Shown: positions 17,249-26,030, counted from the first letter of the stretch. The stretch is DNA of 62,090 bases from Lachnospiraceae bacterium AD3010 (GCA_000622025.1 JHWU01000021.1:1-62090), one strand, 5' to 3'. Program-made: numbers and translations. Notes: a model not told the origin generated them from the sequence alone.

Positions 17249-17701
17249 TTGGAGAATATTAATAATAGAGTGGATGAACCATCAGGATCAAGGGGTTATA
17301 AAGAAGGGGTCCGAAAAAAGTTTGATTGCTACTGCAAGAGGTTTATCAGAAACGCTGCGTATGATGTTGCCCGAACCGCAACCCGTAATCTTGAAAGGGA
17401 AAAACTACTGCCTGATGAAGAGATGGAGGAGATGATATCGGACAGTGGCTTTCAGGATGAAGGGACAGCAGAAGAGCTTTATATATGCAACAAGTCTGTG
17501 CTGATTTCAGATCCGAGGCTTGCCAAAATCCTCAAAAGTCTCTCGAAGAGAAAGAGGGAAATATTGATGCTGAGTGTGTATTACGGATATTCAGCAGAGG
17601 AGATAGCGAAGACACTCCGGATAAGCACGGAGACAGTTTATTCGACCAAAGCAAAGACGCTGAAGGAGATACGGGAAAGGGAAAGGTGTGATGAGGGCTA
17701 A
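17249..17701 (+). CDS. Sigma-70-like regulator of an integrative element
   Basis: A 150-residue protein that starts with TTG behind GGAGGAAGAGCG. The C-terminal third is a sigma region-4-type HTH: LAKILKSLSKRKREILMLSV followed by YYGYSAEEIAKTLRISTETV. The N-terminal half is basic and helical. This is the kind of small sigma-like protein encoded near the recombination end of Tn916-type and other Firmicutes conjugative transposons. It overlaps the next gene by 14 bases. Probably a regulator left over from an integrative element whose other parts are gone. Confidence 0.75.
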   Translation: MENINNRVDEPSGSRGYKEGVRKKFDCYCKRFIRNAAYDVARTATRNLEREKLLPDEEMEEMISDSGFQDEGTAEELYICNKSVLISDPRLAKILKSLSKRKREILMLSVYYGYSAEEIAKTLRISTETVYSTKAKTLKEIRERERCDEG

Positions 17702-17939
17702 AAGGAAAGAACCGCCGGAATACATAGATATAACAAAAGCGGTTAATGGAGACTCCGAGGCCGTCATCAAACTGATCAAGTATTACGAGCCCCTGGCGTA
17801 TTTCATTACACGTTCGGATGTTAGAAAACTGGCATGCAAAAAGGGAGTCTGTATAGATCTTTATTCCGAGGAAGATCTGAGACAGGAAATCATACTCCGC
17901 TTCATGCATGCAGTCAGCTTGTTCGATTGTAACATATAA
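17691..17939 (+). CDS. HTH-domain protein, Tn916 orf8-like
   Basis: An 82-residue basic protein beginning MRAKRKEPPEYIDITKAVNG, with the repeat-like DSEAVIKLIKYYEPLAYFIT and CIDLYSEEDLRQEIILRFMH typical of the short helix-turn-helix proteins encoded after the sigma-like gene in conjugative transposons. GTG at 17688 is an alternative start. It overlaps the sigma-like gene, so both are coupled. Confidence 0.7.
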   Translation: MRAKRKEPPEYIDITKAVNGDSEAVIKLIKYYEPLAYFITRSDVRKLACKKGVCIDLYSEEDLRQEIILRFMHAVSLFDCNI

Positions 17940-18481
17940 AAGTTGTTTATGCTATGGAAGGTTTATGAATTCCTCCTACGCCTATAATCCCGTGGATTAT
18001 TCCTTATCAATCTCATAAAGCACATGAATAAAGTATTCTTGTAGCAGGGAAGGTGGATTTGTGTGCTTTTCGGACTGACAAGGCCCGGTGCGATCCTTGA
18101 AAACTGAATAACAATGCAATGCAGGACGCAGGGAGTGCCGAGTTGCCGGTCTGACACGCGAAGATCGTAGAAGCTTAGATATGGATAAAACGGATCCATT
18201 TTGCAGATACGGGAGCGATGACTGCCAGATCAAAATAAGGCTGGGGAGCCTTAAGACTATGACAGCACTTTTGATAATGATACTTCCCGAAAAATGGAAT
18301 GGGGCTGAGGAAGCTGGTGAAACACCAATGCGGTATCTTACCCGGTACCGGTGCAGGGCATTTAAAACATTTATTAATATCTGTCGATCAATGCCTGCCT
18401 GAAGCAGGCAGGTATTGATGGGCAGATATTTTTTGTCCGGAGAGAATATATATATATATATAGCAGGAGGAGAATTAATTT
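17940..18481. other. Regulatory gap between the HTH gene and the excisionase gene
   Basis: About 540 bases without a convincing gene. A 73-codon frame (18181-18402) has no ribosome binding site and no recognised similarity. The stretch 18068-18110 (GACAAGGCCCGGTGCGATCC then TTGAAAACTGAATAAC) looks like conserved non-coding DNA of integrative elements. An AGCAGGAGGAG ribosome binding site precedes the excisionase start. Confidence 0.4.
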
Positions 18482-18760
18482 ATGAGAGAACCAAAAGACT
18501 ATGACAACATGGTGGAATGTCACTATAAAGGGGCGGTGGTCTATGTGCCATCCAAGCTTTTTGCCAGTATGACAATGAATGTGGCATACAATCCGAAGAA
18601 GTACGTCCGCTACAGTGAGGGAGCAAAGATGTACGGGATGAGCCTGAACAGCTTTAAAGAATTTGTAAAACAGTCTGGCGCCTTGTATCACCCGATTGAG
18701 AAGATCGTTCTTATTAATACCAGAAAGCTGGATGATTATCTGGAATATTTCAAAGACTGA
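18482..18760 (+). CDS. Excisionase-like winged-helix protein
   Basis: A 92-residue protein. YVRYSEGAKMYGMSLNSFKE then LYHPIEKIVLINTRKLDDYL is the pattern of the small excisionase/MerR-like DNA-binding proteins placed directly upstream of tyrosine integrases in Lachnospiraceae integrative elements. It would direct excision by bending the attachment site. The integrase expected downstream is reduced to a 10-codon stub (18932-18964). Confidence 0.75.
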   Translation: MREPKDYDNMVECHYKGAVVYVPSKLFASMTMNVAYNPKKYVRYSEGAKMYGMSLNSFKEFVKQSGALYHPIEKIVLINTRKLDDYLEYFKD

Positions 18761-18779
18761 TTTAAATATATAAAACACA

Positions 18780-18915
18780 GAAGAGGATCCGTAATTTGTG
18801 ACGGTGGAGCTCCTTGACCTCAAAAAAGGTCAAATTTATAATTTGGATAGTCGAACGATGTTTCGGCGTACCACATTCAGAAGCAGCTTCAAGTCTTACG
18901 GATCTCTTCCTTTTT
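18780..18915 (+). ncRNA. Candidate structured RNA with terminator
   Basis: Ends pair over about 14 bp (GAAGAGGATCCGTAA at 18780 with TTACGGATCTCTTC at 18896, one bulge) followed by CTTTTT. Inside are a perfect hairpin TTGACCT-CAAAAA-AGGTCAA (18814-18833) and a small GAAG-CAG-CTTC hairpin. It sits between the excisionase gene and the integrase start, so it could be a leader or attenuator controlling integrase. Confidence 0.5.
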
Positions 18916-18931
18916 AGAAAGGAAGTGCTAT

Positions 18932-18964
18932 ATGACAAGGATCAGGAAAGACGTAAGCCTATGA
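18932..18964 (+). pseudogene. Integrase 5' stub
   Basis: After a good ribosome binding site (AAAGGAAGTGC) the frame reads MTRIRKDVSL and stops. The opening resembles the N-terminus of Lachnospiraceae tyrosine integrases (basic, RKD). Position directly after the excisionase gene supports this. The rest of the integrase has been replaced by unrelated sequence. Confidence 0.45.
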
Positions 18965-19019
18965 AGATAAGCGATCGTTTGCAACGAGCGAGGAACTTGT
19001 ACCAGAAAATGCAAGCTTA

Positions 19020-19566
19020 TTGAATATACAGAATTTTACATCTGAAATCAAAACAAATGATACAAGCAAGTTTTATCCTGATTATTTGGTAGTAGAGAAG
19101 ATTATTGAAGATGATAATGGAAAATTAAAACCAGATAAGAAAACACGGCTTTTAATTGAGTTGGCAAAAGAAACGGATAATAATGCTTTGCCTCATGATT
19201 ATGACAGTATTTTGTTATACACAAAAAGTGATAGCTATGTATTACATCATCAATTAGTTCCCGTAAAGGCGGTGCAAAAGCAAGCTGTTGTATCTTGGGA
19301 TCCTGTTTTAAAAAAGAGGATTGCAAAGAGAGATGAAGAAGGAAATATTATATATGAAGAACGTGATGAGAAATATATGGGTAGTGTATGGACATTACCT
19401 CTAATTCACCCGCTTGCGAAAGAAAGACTGGATTATCCTACGCAGAAACCAGAGACGGTTTTAGAGAGAATAATAAAAGTTTCTTCCGATGAAGATATGA
19501 TTGTTGCAGATTTTTTTGGGGGAAGCGGTGTAACTGCAGCAGTAGCTTCTAGGCTAAAAAGAAGAT
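19020..19566 (+). pseudogene. Type III-like adenine DNA methyltransferase, C-terminal fragment
   Basis: The frame holds LPLIHPLAKERLDYPTQKPE and then ADFFGGSGVTAAVASRLKRRF, which are the TQKP and FxGxG motifs of the beta-class adenine-specific (N6) methyltransferases related to type III Mod proteins. The catalytic DPPY half is absent at the 5' end. At the 3' end the frame is cut at RRF by the IS110 remnant. The gene is therefore truncated on both sides and inactive. Confidence 0.75.
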
Positions 19567-20030
19567 TTGCATCTTCTTCAGCGGGTTCACATCCCGTGTG
19601 GTGTAGTAGGCATGGAGTTTTTTAAATGCCTCATCATGTACCACGACTGATCTCGCTCCCTGGAAGAGCCAGTATCTCAGCCTTTTGCGTCCCTTGAGGC
19701 TGATCTTTGTCTCTCCTTTATGCTTTCCTGAACTGCAAAAGTCAAGCACTTTTTTCTCTGGTGGAAGCAAAATCATCTTACCCCGCACATTCCGGAACTG
19801 CAGGCTACAAGTCCTAGCCCACTCAGTTTCTGGATCTCCTTAACATCGTCAAACCTGTCTATATCCCCCATTTCTGCGATTATCCCAGACAATATGCTTT
19901 CGCGATCCCAGATATTTCCAAAACATTTTCGGTATGCGGCACCTCTCTCATTTTCTGATCCATTTGTGTTTGGATCTCAGATATCTGCTTGTTCAGCTTC
20001 TCTAGCTCCTCGGTGAACCATATGACAGCC
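19567..20030 (-). mobile_element. IS110-family transposase fragment
   Basis: Minus strand reads EELEKLNKQISEIQ, then VKEIQKLSGLGLVACSS, then SGKHKGETKISLKGRKRLRY and YYTTRDVNPLKKMQ, the C-terminal Transposase_20 region of IS110-family transposases. The N-terminal DEDD domain is missing. The middle is interrupted at 19738-19790 by a 53-base insertion flanked by near-identical 12-mers. One or more frameshifts are present. Confidence 0.8.
19726..19802. repeat. 53-base insertion with direct repeats inside the IS110 fragment
   Basis: TCCTGAACTGCA (19726-19737) and TCCGGAACTGCA (19791-19802) flank 53 bases that interrupt the conserved coding sequence between ACSS and SGKHKG. The insert contains GCAAAATCATCTTACC followed by CCGCACA, the reverse complement (one mismatch) of the motif at 20055 and 24430. 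Confidence 0.6.
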
Positions 20031-20054
20031 TGCCTTGAGGAATCTGTACCATCC

Positions 20055-20170
20055 TGTGCGCGGTAAGATGATTTTGCCCGGTAAGCAGTTTTTTACATGG
20101 GGGGGTAAGGAAAATTATACATAGTCCGGTAAGGAGATTTTTACATGACCCGGTAAGCAAAACTTTACAT
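20055..20170 (+). repeat. IS21-like terminal region with tandem CGGTAAG repeats
   Basis: Starts TGTGCGCGGTAAGATGATTT, followed at about 23-27-base spacing by CGGTAAGCAGTTTTTTACAT, TAAGGAAAATTATACAT, CGGTAAGGAGATTTTTACAT and CGGTAAGCAAAACTTTACAT. Repeated GGTAAG...TTTACAT units after a TG-start terminus are how IS21-family ends present transposase-binding sites. The transposase genes themselves are absent. Confidence 0.55.
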
Positions 20171-20449
20171 CGTCAGATCCTGACTCCTGCATCAATAAGA
20201 TGTGGTTGCAGTTGGGGATATTCGCAATAATCTTTGCAGCCGGAGCTGCAATCCTGCTGATGTCGGTCCATATTCTTTTCTGGATTGATAGCTTAATGGA
20301 GTGGATGGAAAAAGCTGAAAAGAATAAGCATAGAATGACAAACAGAAATGCGCGAAAGCCTTGATAATACTGGAATTAAGGCATAACAAATGTTATAATT
20401 TAACATCACCATTTAAGAAAAAAATATCCGTTATTAAGGAGAATACAAG

Positions 20450-23400
20450 ATGCTTGAGACAGTACTAGCTGAACTGGCTAAAACAGGTGGAAGTGAACTA
20501 TTAGTATCTTCGGGTGAGTGTTTACTGAAGAAAGTAAAAACTTCGAAAGACATAAAGAGATTGTTTGTTGATACGGGCGAGTTTTTTATAGATTATGAAG
20601 ATAACGCTGAGGAACTTTTTAATGATATGGCCAAAGTGTTATCCAAAGAAAACATGCTCAAATTAGCAAATGAATTAAAAAACGAATCTGGTTATGAATT
20701 CAAGGATCGCTTACTGAACCTACTTATTAATATCATGAGTGAATATGAAGTACCACATGACATAGCCTTATCTTATGCGCATACAATTTTATATACTATT
20801 ATCGGTCAACTTCCAGTTGTTGCACCGGAGAAGTATGATCGTGTTTATTTGGCAGAATGGAAAGCGGATCAAGAAAAAGGCTACAAGCAAATAGTAGAAA
20901 AGATTGAAAGGGTCGAAAGTGAACTAAGACTATACCAAAGTCGCAGAATAAAAATTCAATCAGCTGATGCTGCTGATTTAGATCTTCGTAGACAAACACA
21001 TAATCCTCGAATAGGATTCGATTTTTTTAATGTTGATGATGATTCGTTCAAGGATGCACTTAAGAGTAAAAAATATGATGAGCTTATATGCATAAAAGCG
21101 AGATCTAGAGAAGAAGCTATTTACTGTACGATTAATGAACTATGGATGCAGGGGGAAAAACGTCCAATCTTCATAGTTAAAAATGAAGATGATTGGAATA
21201 GACTTAGTGAGATAGATAATGAAGGTAATGTGTATATCCCTTGGTTTTACTCGGATCAAATAGTTGCGATTCCGAATAATACGAATATTCTAATCTTTAC
21301 GGAAGGTACTCCATCCTTCTGTAAGGATGAGATAGTATTGCGTCCGCGTACATATTCTACAATTGCTGCCGCATTACAAAGAGCGGGCATGGGAGTAAAT
21401 GAGTCTAATGAGCTGGTGGCTGAGACACATGGACTCTATATACCACTAAAAAAGAAAATATTCAATGGCGCGTATCTGAAAGAGCCTAGATGGATACAGG
21501 GTTTATCGCAGAAGATCAAGGAGACTGCCTTGTTGGTAGGGCAATGGACAGATTGTGATGGAGACAAGGCAATAATAGAGGCTTTGAGCGGGTTTTCTTA
21601 TTCGGAGTTTATATATGCTATCAAGGAGTTTTCGAGGGATGAAGACCCTTTTATTCATATAGTAGAAGGGAATTCTAACAAAGAGTATTATCTGGCTAGC
21701 GTTGAGAATACATGGGATTATATAGATGTTGATAATGATAGTGAAATATGGGAGCAGTTTCAAAACCTCTTTGTCGAGGTACTTAATGAATCCGAAAAAT
21801 TATTTACATATTCTACTCAAGAAAGATTAGTTGCACAGTTTAAAGGAGAAAAACTGTTTTGGTCCGCTATTATCAGAAAAGGTATGATAAGAAGTTTGAT
21901 CATGAAAGCATATTACAAAAATGATGCTCGGTGCCAAATCAAACTTGATAATCTTGTAAAGGATGTATTGAATTATATTCATACACCTGAGCAATGGCTT
22001 TACATCGCGATTTTTTTTCCAGACCTTTGCGAAGTATCCCCCAAAGGAGTATTAGATCGACTGGAAGCAGAAAAAAATAATCCTACAGGTTTACTTGAGC
22101 TGTTTGCAAACCAATCTGCTGATTTTATTTTTGGGCGTAACGATTATATTGAGATACTGTGGGGCATTGAAGAGTTTTTGGTTCAGCGAGAGTATGCATT
22201 ACCCGCATTAGATTGGCTTTTATATCTTGATAATATGTCATATGAATATAAATCAAATGCCCCCAAGGATATATTTAACAAAATACTTTGTACTTGGTAT
22301 AACTTTTCCGCGTTTACGACAAGTGATGATAAAGTTGCAATCGCGACAATAGCATTGGACAAAGATAAGAATGCTTGGAAGTATATATATGATGCCCTTC
22401 CAATAAACCATCGTAGCATACTAGGGGTACTTCATGCCCCGAAATATAGGAATCATATTGAGGGAAATAACATACTTGTAGCGGATATGGTGAAAACTAA
22501 TATTGACTATATAAACCTGCTGATCTCTCATACAGACTTTATGGCTGGCAGATGGAATGGTTTACTAAGTATATTTGATGAGATTGATGATAGTATTCGG
22601 AATACTCTTAAGAATAAGCTACTGTTTGAATTGTCTCAAATGAATGATAATGAAAAAATGGTGGTCAAAAATCATATCCGCCGATTGGTATACAAGCATA
22701 GATATTTTGCTTCGGCGGAATGGGCAATGGGTGAAGAATTAGTTGGTGGATTAATTGACCTGTTGGAAACGATTCAATTCTCCCAACCGGAATATGATTA
22801 TGAGTATTATTTCAAACCATCATATGATGGGATTATTATGGACCCGGTTCCATATGATGAAGACGATAAGAGTGATCTTAATAATCATAAGACTATAGAA
22901 TTATATAAACGGGTTGTTAGAGAGTTTAGAGAAAAAAGCTATGATCTAAAACTACTGTCGGAATTGTGTGCACAAGAGAAACAGTCTTATCTAGGAAGAG
23001 TGTTAGCAGATTATTGGGATGGAGACAATTATGATAAGAATGTCTTTATCGCTTTATATAAGGCGCAGGAAAAACATGAAATGGCTACAGAATACTTAGA
23101 GGGATTAGCAAGGAAGGGAGTCGGTGTATTTCACATAGTCGACGAGTTGAATGATCAAGTTGAGATTTCTGATGAGTTCAGGATTGTACTGTATAGAATG
23201 GAAGCTTTGTATACTGAGGAAGTACCGATTATTTCAAAAGCTTCTAAAGACATAAAACGAGAATTCTGGAAGGATTTTAGGTGGTATTCAACAAAGAATA
23301 TTATCTGGGCTATAGAAGAATGTCGCAAATTTGGAACTGTTAATTCGTATTTGGAGCTGCTTTATAGTTACAATAGACAGCAGAGTCTTACTCCAGAACA

Positions 23401-24169
23401 AATATATACGAAATTAATAGGAATAGATGTTATGGAACGCGGTGATATGCATTCTATTGCGGATCATTATCTAAAAGAATTATTGAAACCAATTCAAGAG
23501 GAATATATGAATGACAGAGAAAAGTGCTCAAAGATCGCACATCTTGAGCTTGCATTCTTTTATATTCTTGAATGGGAGGACATGAGGTGTTTCCAAAAAG
23601 AAATTAAACGAGATCCGGATATGTACGCCGAGATGGTGTCTATTTTATATAGGCATGATGGAGAGGACGTTGATGATAGGAATACTGAAGAGTATAGAAA
23701 TTATATTCAAGTAATAATGCGACTATTTGACAAGGCAAAATTCTGTCCCGCTGAGGATGCTGGACATGTTGAATATGAAAATATAAAATTGTGGGTTGAT
23801 AAGTTTATTCTATTACTTGATTCAAATTGCCAAAAAGATTTATTTGGATTCTTGATGGGAAGATTATTCGTATATGCACCTGCAGGAGATGATGGATATT
23901 ATCCTTGCGAGCCTGTTCGGCGGATAATTGAGGAATATGCAGATGAATCTATGCAGAGGGAATACGTATGTGAATTGATCAATAGTAGAGGAATATACAC
24001 TCCTTCTGCAGGAAAAGAGGAGAAGGAAATAGCGAAAAATTACAAAAGGACAGCAGATTATCTTTGTGCTAGATTTCCAAAAACTGCAGAGGTATTTTAT
24101 ACTATGCATCAAAGATACTTGAGCGATTCAGAATGGCAAAGGAAACGCGCAGAAAATGGATATTTTTAA
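20450..24169 (+). CDS. Large STAND-like protein, candidate defence factor (1239 aa)
   Basis: The first about 190 residues are helical and effector-like (MLETVLAELAKTGGSELLVS at the start). Residues about 215-345 resemble a STAND-type NTPase core: ICIKARSREEAIYCTINELW where a P-loop would be, PIFIVKNEDDW, then VYIPWFYSDQIVAIPNNTNI and LRPRTYSTIAAALQRAG. A winged-helix-like part follows (TALLVGQWTDCDGDKAIIEA), then about 800 residues of helical-repeat-like sequence. No Walker A Lys is seen, so nucleotide hydrolysis is doubtful. The gene is more AT-rich than its neighbours, stands alone, and lies between IS debris, which fits horizontal transfer. The STAND assignment is inference from memory of pattern. 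Confidence 0.6.
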   Translation: MLETVLAELAKTGGSELLVSSGECLLKKVKTSKDIKRLFVDTGEFFIDYEDNAEELFNDMAKVLSKENMLKLANELKNESGYEFKDRLLNLLINIMSEYEVPHDIALSYAHTILYTIIGQLPVVAPEKYDRVYLAEWKADQEKGYKQIVEKIERVESELRLYQSRRIKIQSADAADLDLRRQTHNPRIGFDFFNVDDDSFKDALKSKKYDELICIKARSREEAIYCTINELWMQGEKRPIFIVKNEDDWNRLSEIDNEGNVYIPWFYSDQIVAIPNNTNILIFTEGTPSFCKDEIVLRPRTYSTIAAALQRAGMGVNESNELVAETHGLYIPLKKKIFNGAYLKEPRWIQGLSQKIKETALLVGQWTDCDGDKAIIEALSGFSYSEFIYAIKEFSRDEDPFIHIVEGNSNKEYYLASVENTWDYIDVDNDSEIWEQFQNLFVEVLNESEKLFTYSTQERLVAQFKGEKLFWSAIIRKGMIRSLIMKAYYKNDARCQIKLDNLVKDVLNYIHTPEQWLYIAIFFPDLCEVSPKGVLDRLEAEKNNPTGLLELFANQSADFIFGRNDYIEILWGIEEFLVQREYALPALDWLLYLDNMSYEYKSNAPKDIFNKILCTWYNFSAFTTSDDKVAIATIALDKDKNAWKYIYDALPINHRSILGVLHAPKYRNHIEGNNILVADMVKTNIDYINLLISHTDFMAGRWNGLLSIFDEIDDSIRNTLKNKLLFELSQMNDNEKMVVKNHIRRLVYKHRYFASAEWAMGEELVGGLIDLLETIQFSQPEYDYEYYFKPSYDGIIMDPVPYDEDDKSDLNNHKTIELYKRVVREFREKSYDLKLLSELCAQEKQSYLGRVLADYWDGDNYDKNVFIALYKAQEKHEMATEYLEGLARKGVGVFHIVDELNDQVEISDEFRIVLYRMEALYTEEVPIISKASKDIKREFWKDFRWYSTKNIIWAIEECRKFGTVNSYLELLYSYNRQQSLTPEQIYTKLIGIDVMERGDMHSIADHYLKELLKPIQEEYMNDREKCSKIAHLELAFFYILEWEDMRCFQKEIKRDPDMYAEMVSILYRHDGEDVDDRNTEEYRNYIQVIMRLFDKAKFCPAEDAGHVEYENIKLWVDKFILLLDSNCQKDLFGFLMGRLFVYAPAGDDGYYPCEPVRRIIEEYADESMQREYVCELINSRGIYTPSAGKEEKEIAKNYKRTADYLCARFPKTAEVFYTMHQRYLSDSEWQRKRAENGYF

Positions 24170-24495
24170 CAAACGAATCCCAACAAGGTTGAAAAAAGTA
24201 TAAAAAAGGTTATTTTAGGTTGAAATAAGTTATTTTCGGTATAAAACGAGCATAGAAACCCTGAAAAAGCTGTGATATATTTACAATGGGCAAAGGTTGA
24301 GGGAGCAAATCTCTTGCAATCTTTGCCTTTTCATTTTCACAACAAGAGCAACCGGGCATAGAGAAGCGTCGGCTTATGATCGTGAAAGCGGTTATGAGCA
24401 CGGCGCCTTTTTTGTGCCCGTCTCTTGACTGTGCGCGGTAAGATGATTTTGCCGTTAAACTTCTAAGGGTTTACTTTTGGACCGAAGGTCCAAAA
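24170..24495. other. Intergenic region with IS21-like motif and hairpin
   Basis: No gene seen. TGTGCGCGGTAAGATGATTT recurs at 24430-24449, identical to the start of the element at 20055 and in the same orientation, so the two do not form a normal inverted pair. A perfect hairpin CTTTTGGACC-GAA-GGTCCAAAAG follows near 24473-24495. Confidence 0.5.
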
Positions 24496-24535
24496 GAAAA
24501 AACAGGGGATCCCTTCAATAGTGTGGGAACCCCTG
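24496..24535 (-). terminator. Terminator of the second H1-like gene
   Basis: Minus strand: CAGGGGTTCCC/GGGATCCCCTG stem followed by TTTTTTC, immediately after the gene's stop codon. Confidence 0.85.
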
Positions 24536-24545
24536 TAAACTCTTA

Positions 24546-25079
24546 TTACATCAGATTTGAAAGAGCCTTCTTAAGCTTTGCAACCTGAGCCTTTAATTCC
24601 TGGTTCTCAGTCTTTAATACTGCATTCTGTATCTCAAGAGCTGTGGGCTTTGCTGATGCCTTGGAGGTGGACTTTGCAGCTGCTGTCTTTGCTGAAGACT
24701 TAGCGGGTGCTTTTGTAGTTGCCTTAGTATTCTTCTTTGCGGCTGCAGAAGTTTTCTTAGCTGTGGACTTTGTAGCAGCAGTCTTAGCTGAAGTTTTTGC
24801 TGTTGCCTTCTTATCTGAAATCTTGGGAGTTTTCTTTGAAGCAGCCTTTGTGGTCTTCTTAGCAGTAGTTTTCTTGGTACCGGCTGCTTTAGCTTTTTCT
24901 TTAGCAGTTTTCTTTTCTTCCTTCATTCCACGTGTTGTAGGATTACCTGCGCTCTTGTTCCACTGAGCGAGAGCCTGCCAGGGAATTCCAAGTTCCTTTG
25001 CCGCAGCCTGTACGCCGATCTCTCCAGCTTTCTTGACTGCATCTGCTTTCTGCTGTTCAGTATACTCTTTCTTTTCCAT
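24546..25079 (-). CDS. Histone H1-like protein, second paralogue
   Basis: A 177-residue paralogue of the gene at 1897-2457 with the same three parts: N-terminal OrfA-like HTH (MEKKEYTEQQKADAVKKAGE, then AAKELGIPWQALAQWNKSAG), a Lys/Ala/Thr tail with AKKTSAAAKKNTKATT-type repeats, and a C-terminal zipper (ALEIQNAVLKTENQELKAQV). The ends are nearly identical between paralogues while the tail has drifted by repeat slippage. Start at 25079 chosen because AAAGGAATT precedes it; the frame is open 23 codons further. Own terminator and the conserved upstream motif at 25115. Confidence 0.75.
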   Translation of the reverse strand: MEKKEYTEQQKADAVKKAGEIGVQAAAKELGIPWQALAQWNKSAGNPTTRGMKEEKKTAKEKAKAAGTKKTTAKKTTKAASKKTPKISDKKATAKTSAKTAATKSTAKKTSAAAKKNTKATTKAPAKSSAKTAAAKSTSKASAKPTALEIQNAVLKTENQELKAQVAKLKKALSNLM

Positions 25080-25257
25080 AATCAATAATTCCTTTGAAGT
25101 GAAACCAGCTGTTACCGGCACGTATTTTATCACAGCTGCACTTTTCATGGCAAATGCAATGGGAAGAGGAGATTTTCCTTGTGGCGGATTATTTGTTTGA
25201 CGGTTATAATGTTCGGAAGAATACTGTTCAATGCTTAATGAGTAAAGAAGGAAAGCA

Positions 25258-25815
25258 GTGAAAGAATTACTCTATGGAAACAGAAGCATGATAGCGTGTG
25301 TATGCTGTTACCTTGCCTGGTGGATCATCACATTCAGACCTCCGGCACCCAAGGGCTCATTAATGGGATCCGTATTTCTTCTGGGAGCATTCCTGTCCGG
25401 GGTTGGAGGCATATTTCTGATAGTACATGGAATAATAAACATGGCGGATAAACCCGTTGTCAATGCCTTTATCCCGGTATGGATAATCCCGGTGCTGGGG
25501 ATTATTGCATACATGGTGTTGCTGTTTGTTTCCGCAAATCTGTTTCACAGGCAGGTAACATCAGAACTCTTTATTATAGTCGGATGGACCGTATTGGAAT
25601 TATGCTTTGTTGGGACTTTGTATCGGTATGGAGCCATTGGCAGGGGAAATCCGGCAGCGTATATTACGGGGATAATCATTGTTGCAGTGGTAAGCATGGT
25701 CTGCTACCTGCTTTACTATGATCTCGAATATGTTAAAGGTTACATTGACGGGATGATACCGCTTATTTTAACAGGGATCATGATGGTTATTATTAATCTT
25801 GGAGTACGCAAGTGA
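25258..25815 (+). CDS. Hypothetical multi-pass membrane protein
   Basis: A 185-residue protein starting with GTG after AAGGAAAGCA. Six hydrophobic stretches can be counted (for example MIACVCCYLAWWIITF, VFLLGAFLSGVGGIFLIVHG, VWIIPVLGIIAYMVLLFV, IPLILTGIMMVIINLGV). Loops are short. No family is recognised. The stop overlaps the next gene by four bases (GTGA), so the two form a unit. Confidence 0.65.
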   Translation: MKELLYGNRSMIACVCCYLAWWIITFRPPAPKGSLMGSVFLLGAFLSGVGGIFLIVHGIINMADKPVVNAFIPVWIIPVLGIIAYMVLLFVSANLFHRQVTSELFIIVGWTVLELCFVGTLYRYGAIGRGNPAAYITGIIIVAVVSMVCYLLYYDLEYVKGYIDGMIPLILTGIMMVIINLGVRK

Positions 25816-26027
25816 TTTTCAGGAAGAAACCAAAACAGAAATCCTATGACAAAGATAACATGAAGCCTGTCGTCAAGTGCAGTATCTGTAATGGAGAAAA
25901 GGTTGCAGGTTTTCAGGATATCCATACCGGAGTGTTTGAAGAGGATATGCTGATCAGGAATGGATCGGATATGAAAGAATTCATGGAGCTGTACGGCATT
26001 ACAGAAGAACCTGAAAGGATTTATTAG
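25812..26027 (+). CDS. Hypothetical protein (71 aa)
   Basis: Begins with GTG overlapping the previous stop. MIFRKKPKQKSYDKDNMKPV is very basic; CSICNGEKVAGF contains a CxxC that could bind metal; the rest (DIHTGVFEEDMLIRNGSDMK) resembles small Lachnospiraceae orphan proteins. Lies three bases before the deformylase gene. Function unknown. Confidence 0.6.
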   Translation: MIFRKKPKQKSYDKDNMKPVVKCSICNGEKVAGFQDIHTGVFEEDMLIRNGSDMKEFMELYGITEEPERIY

Positions 26028-26030
26028 CAG

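Noticed and set aside
24473-24495. Perfect hairpin CTTTTGGACC-GAA-GGTCCAAAAG considered as a terminator
   Set aside because: No T-run follows on either strand; the true terminator of the H1-like gene is at 24496-24535.
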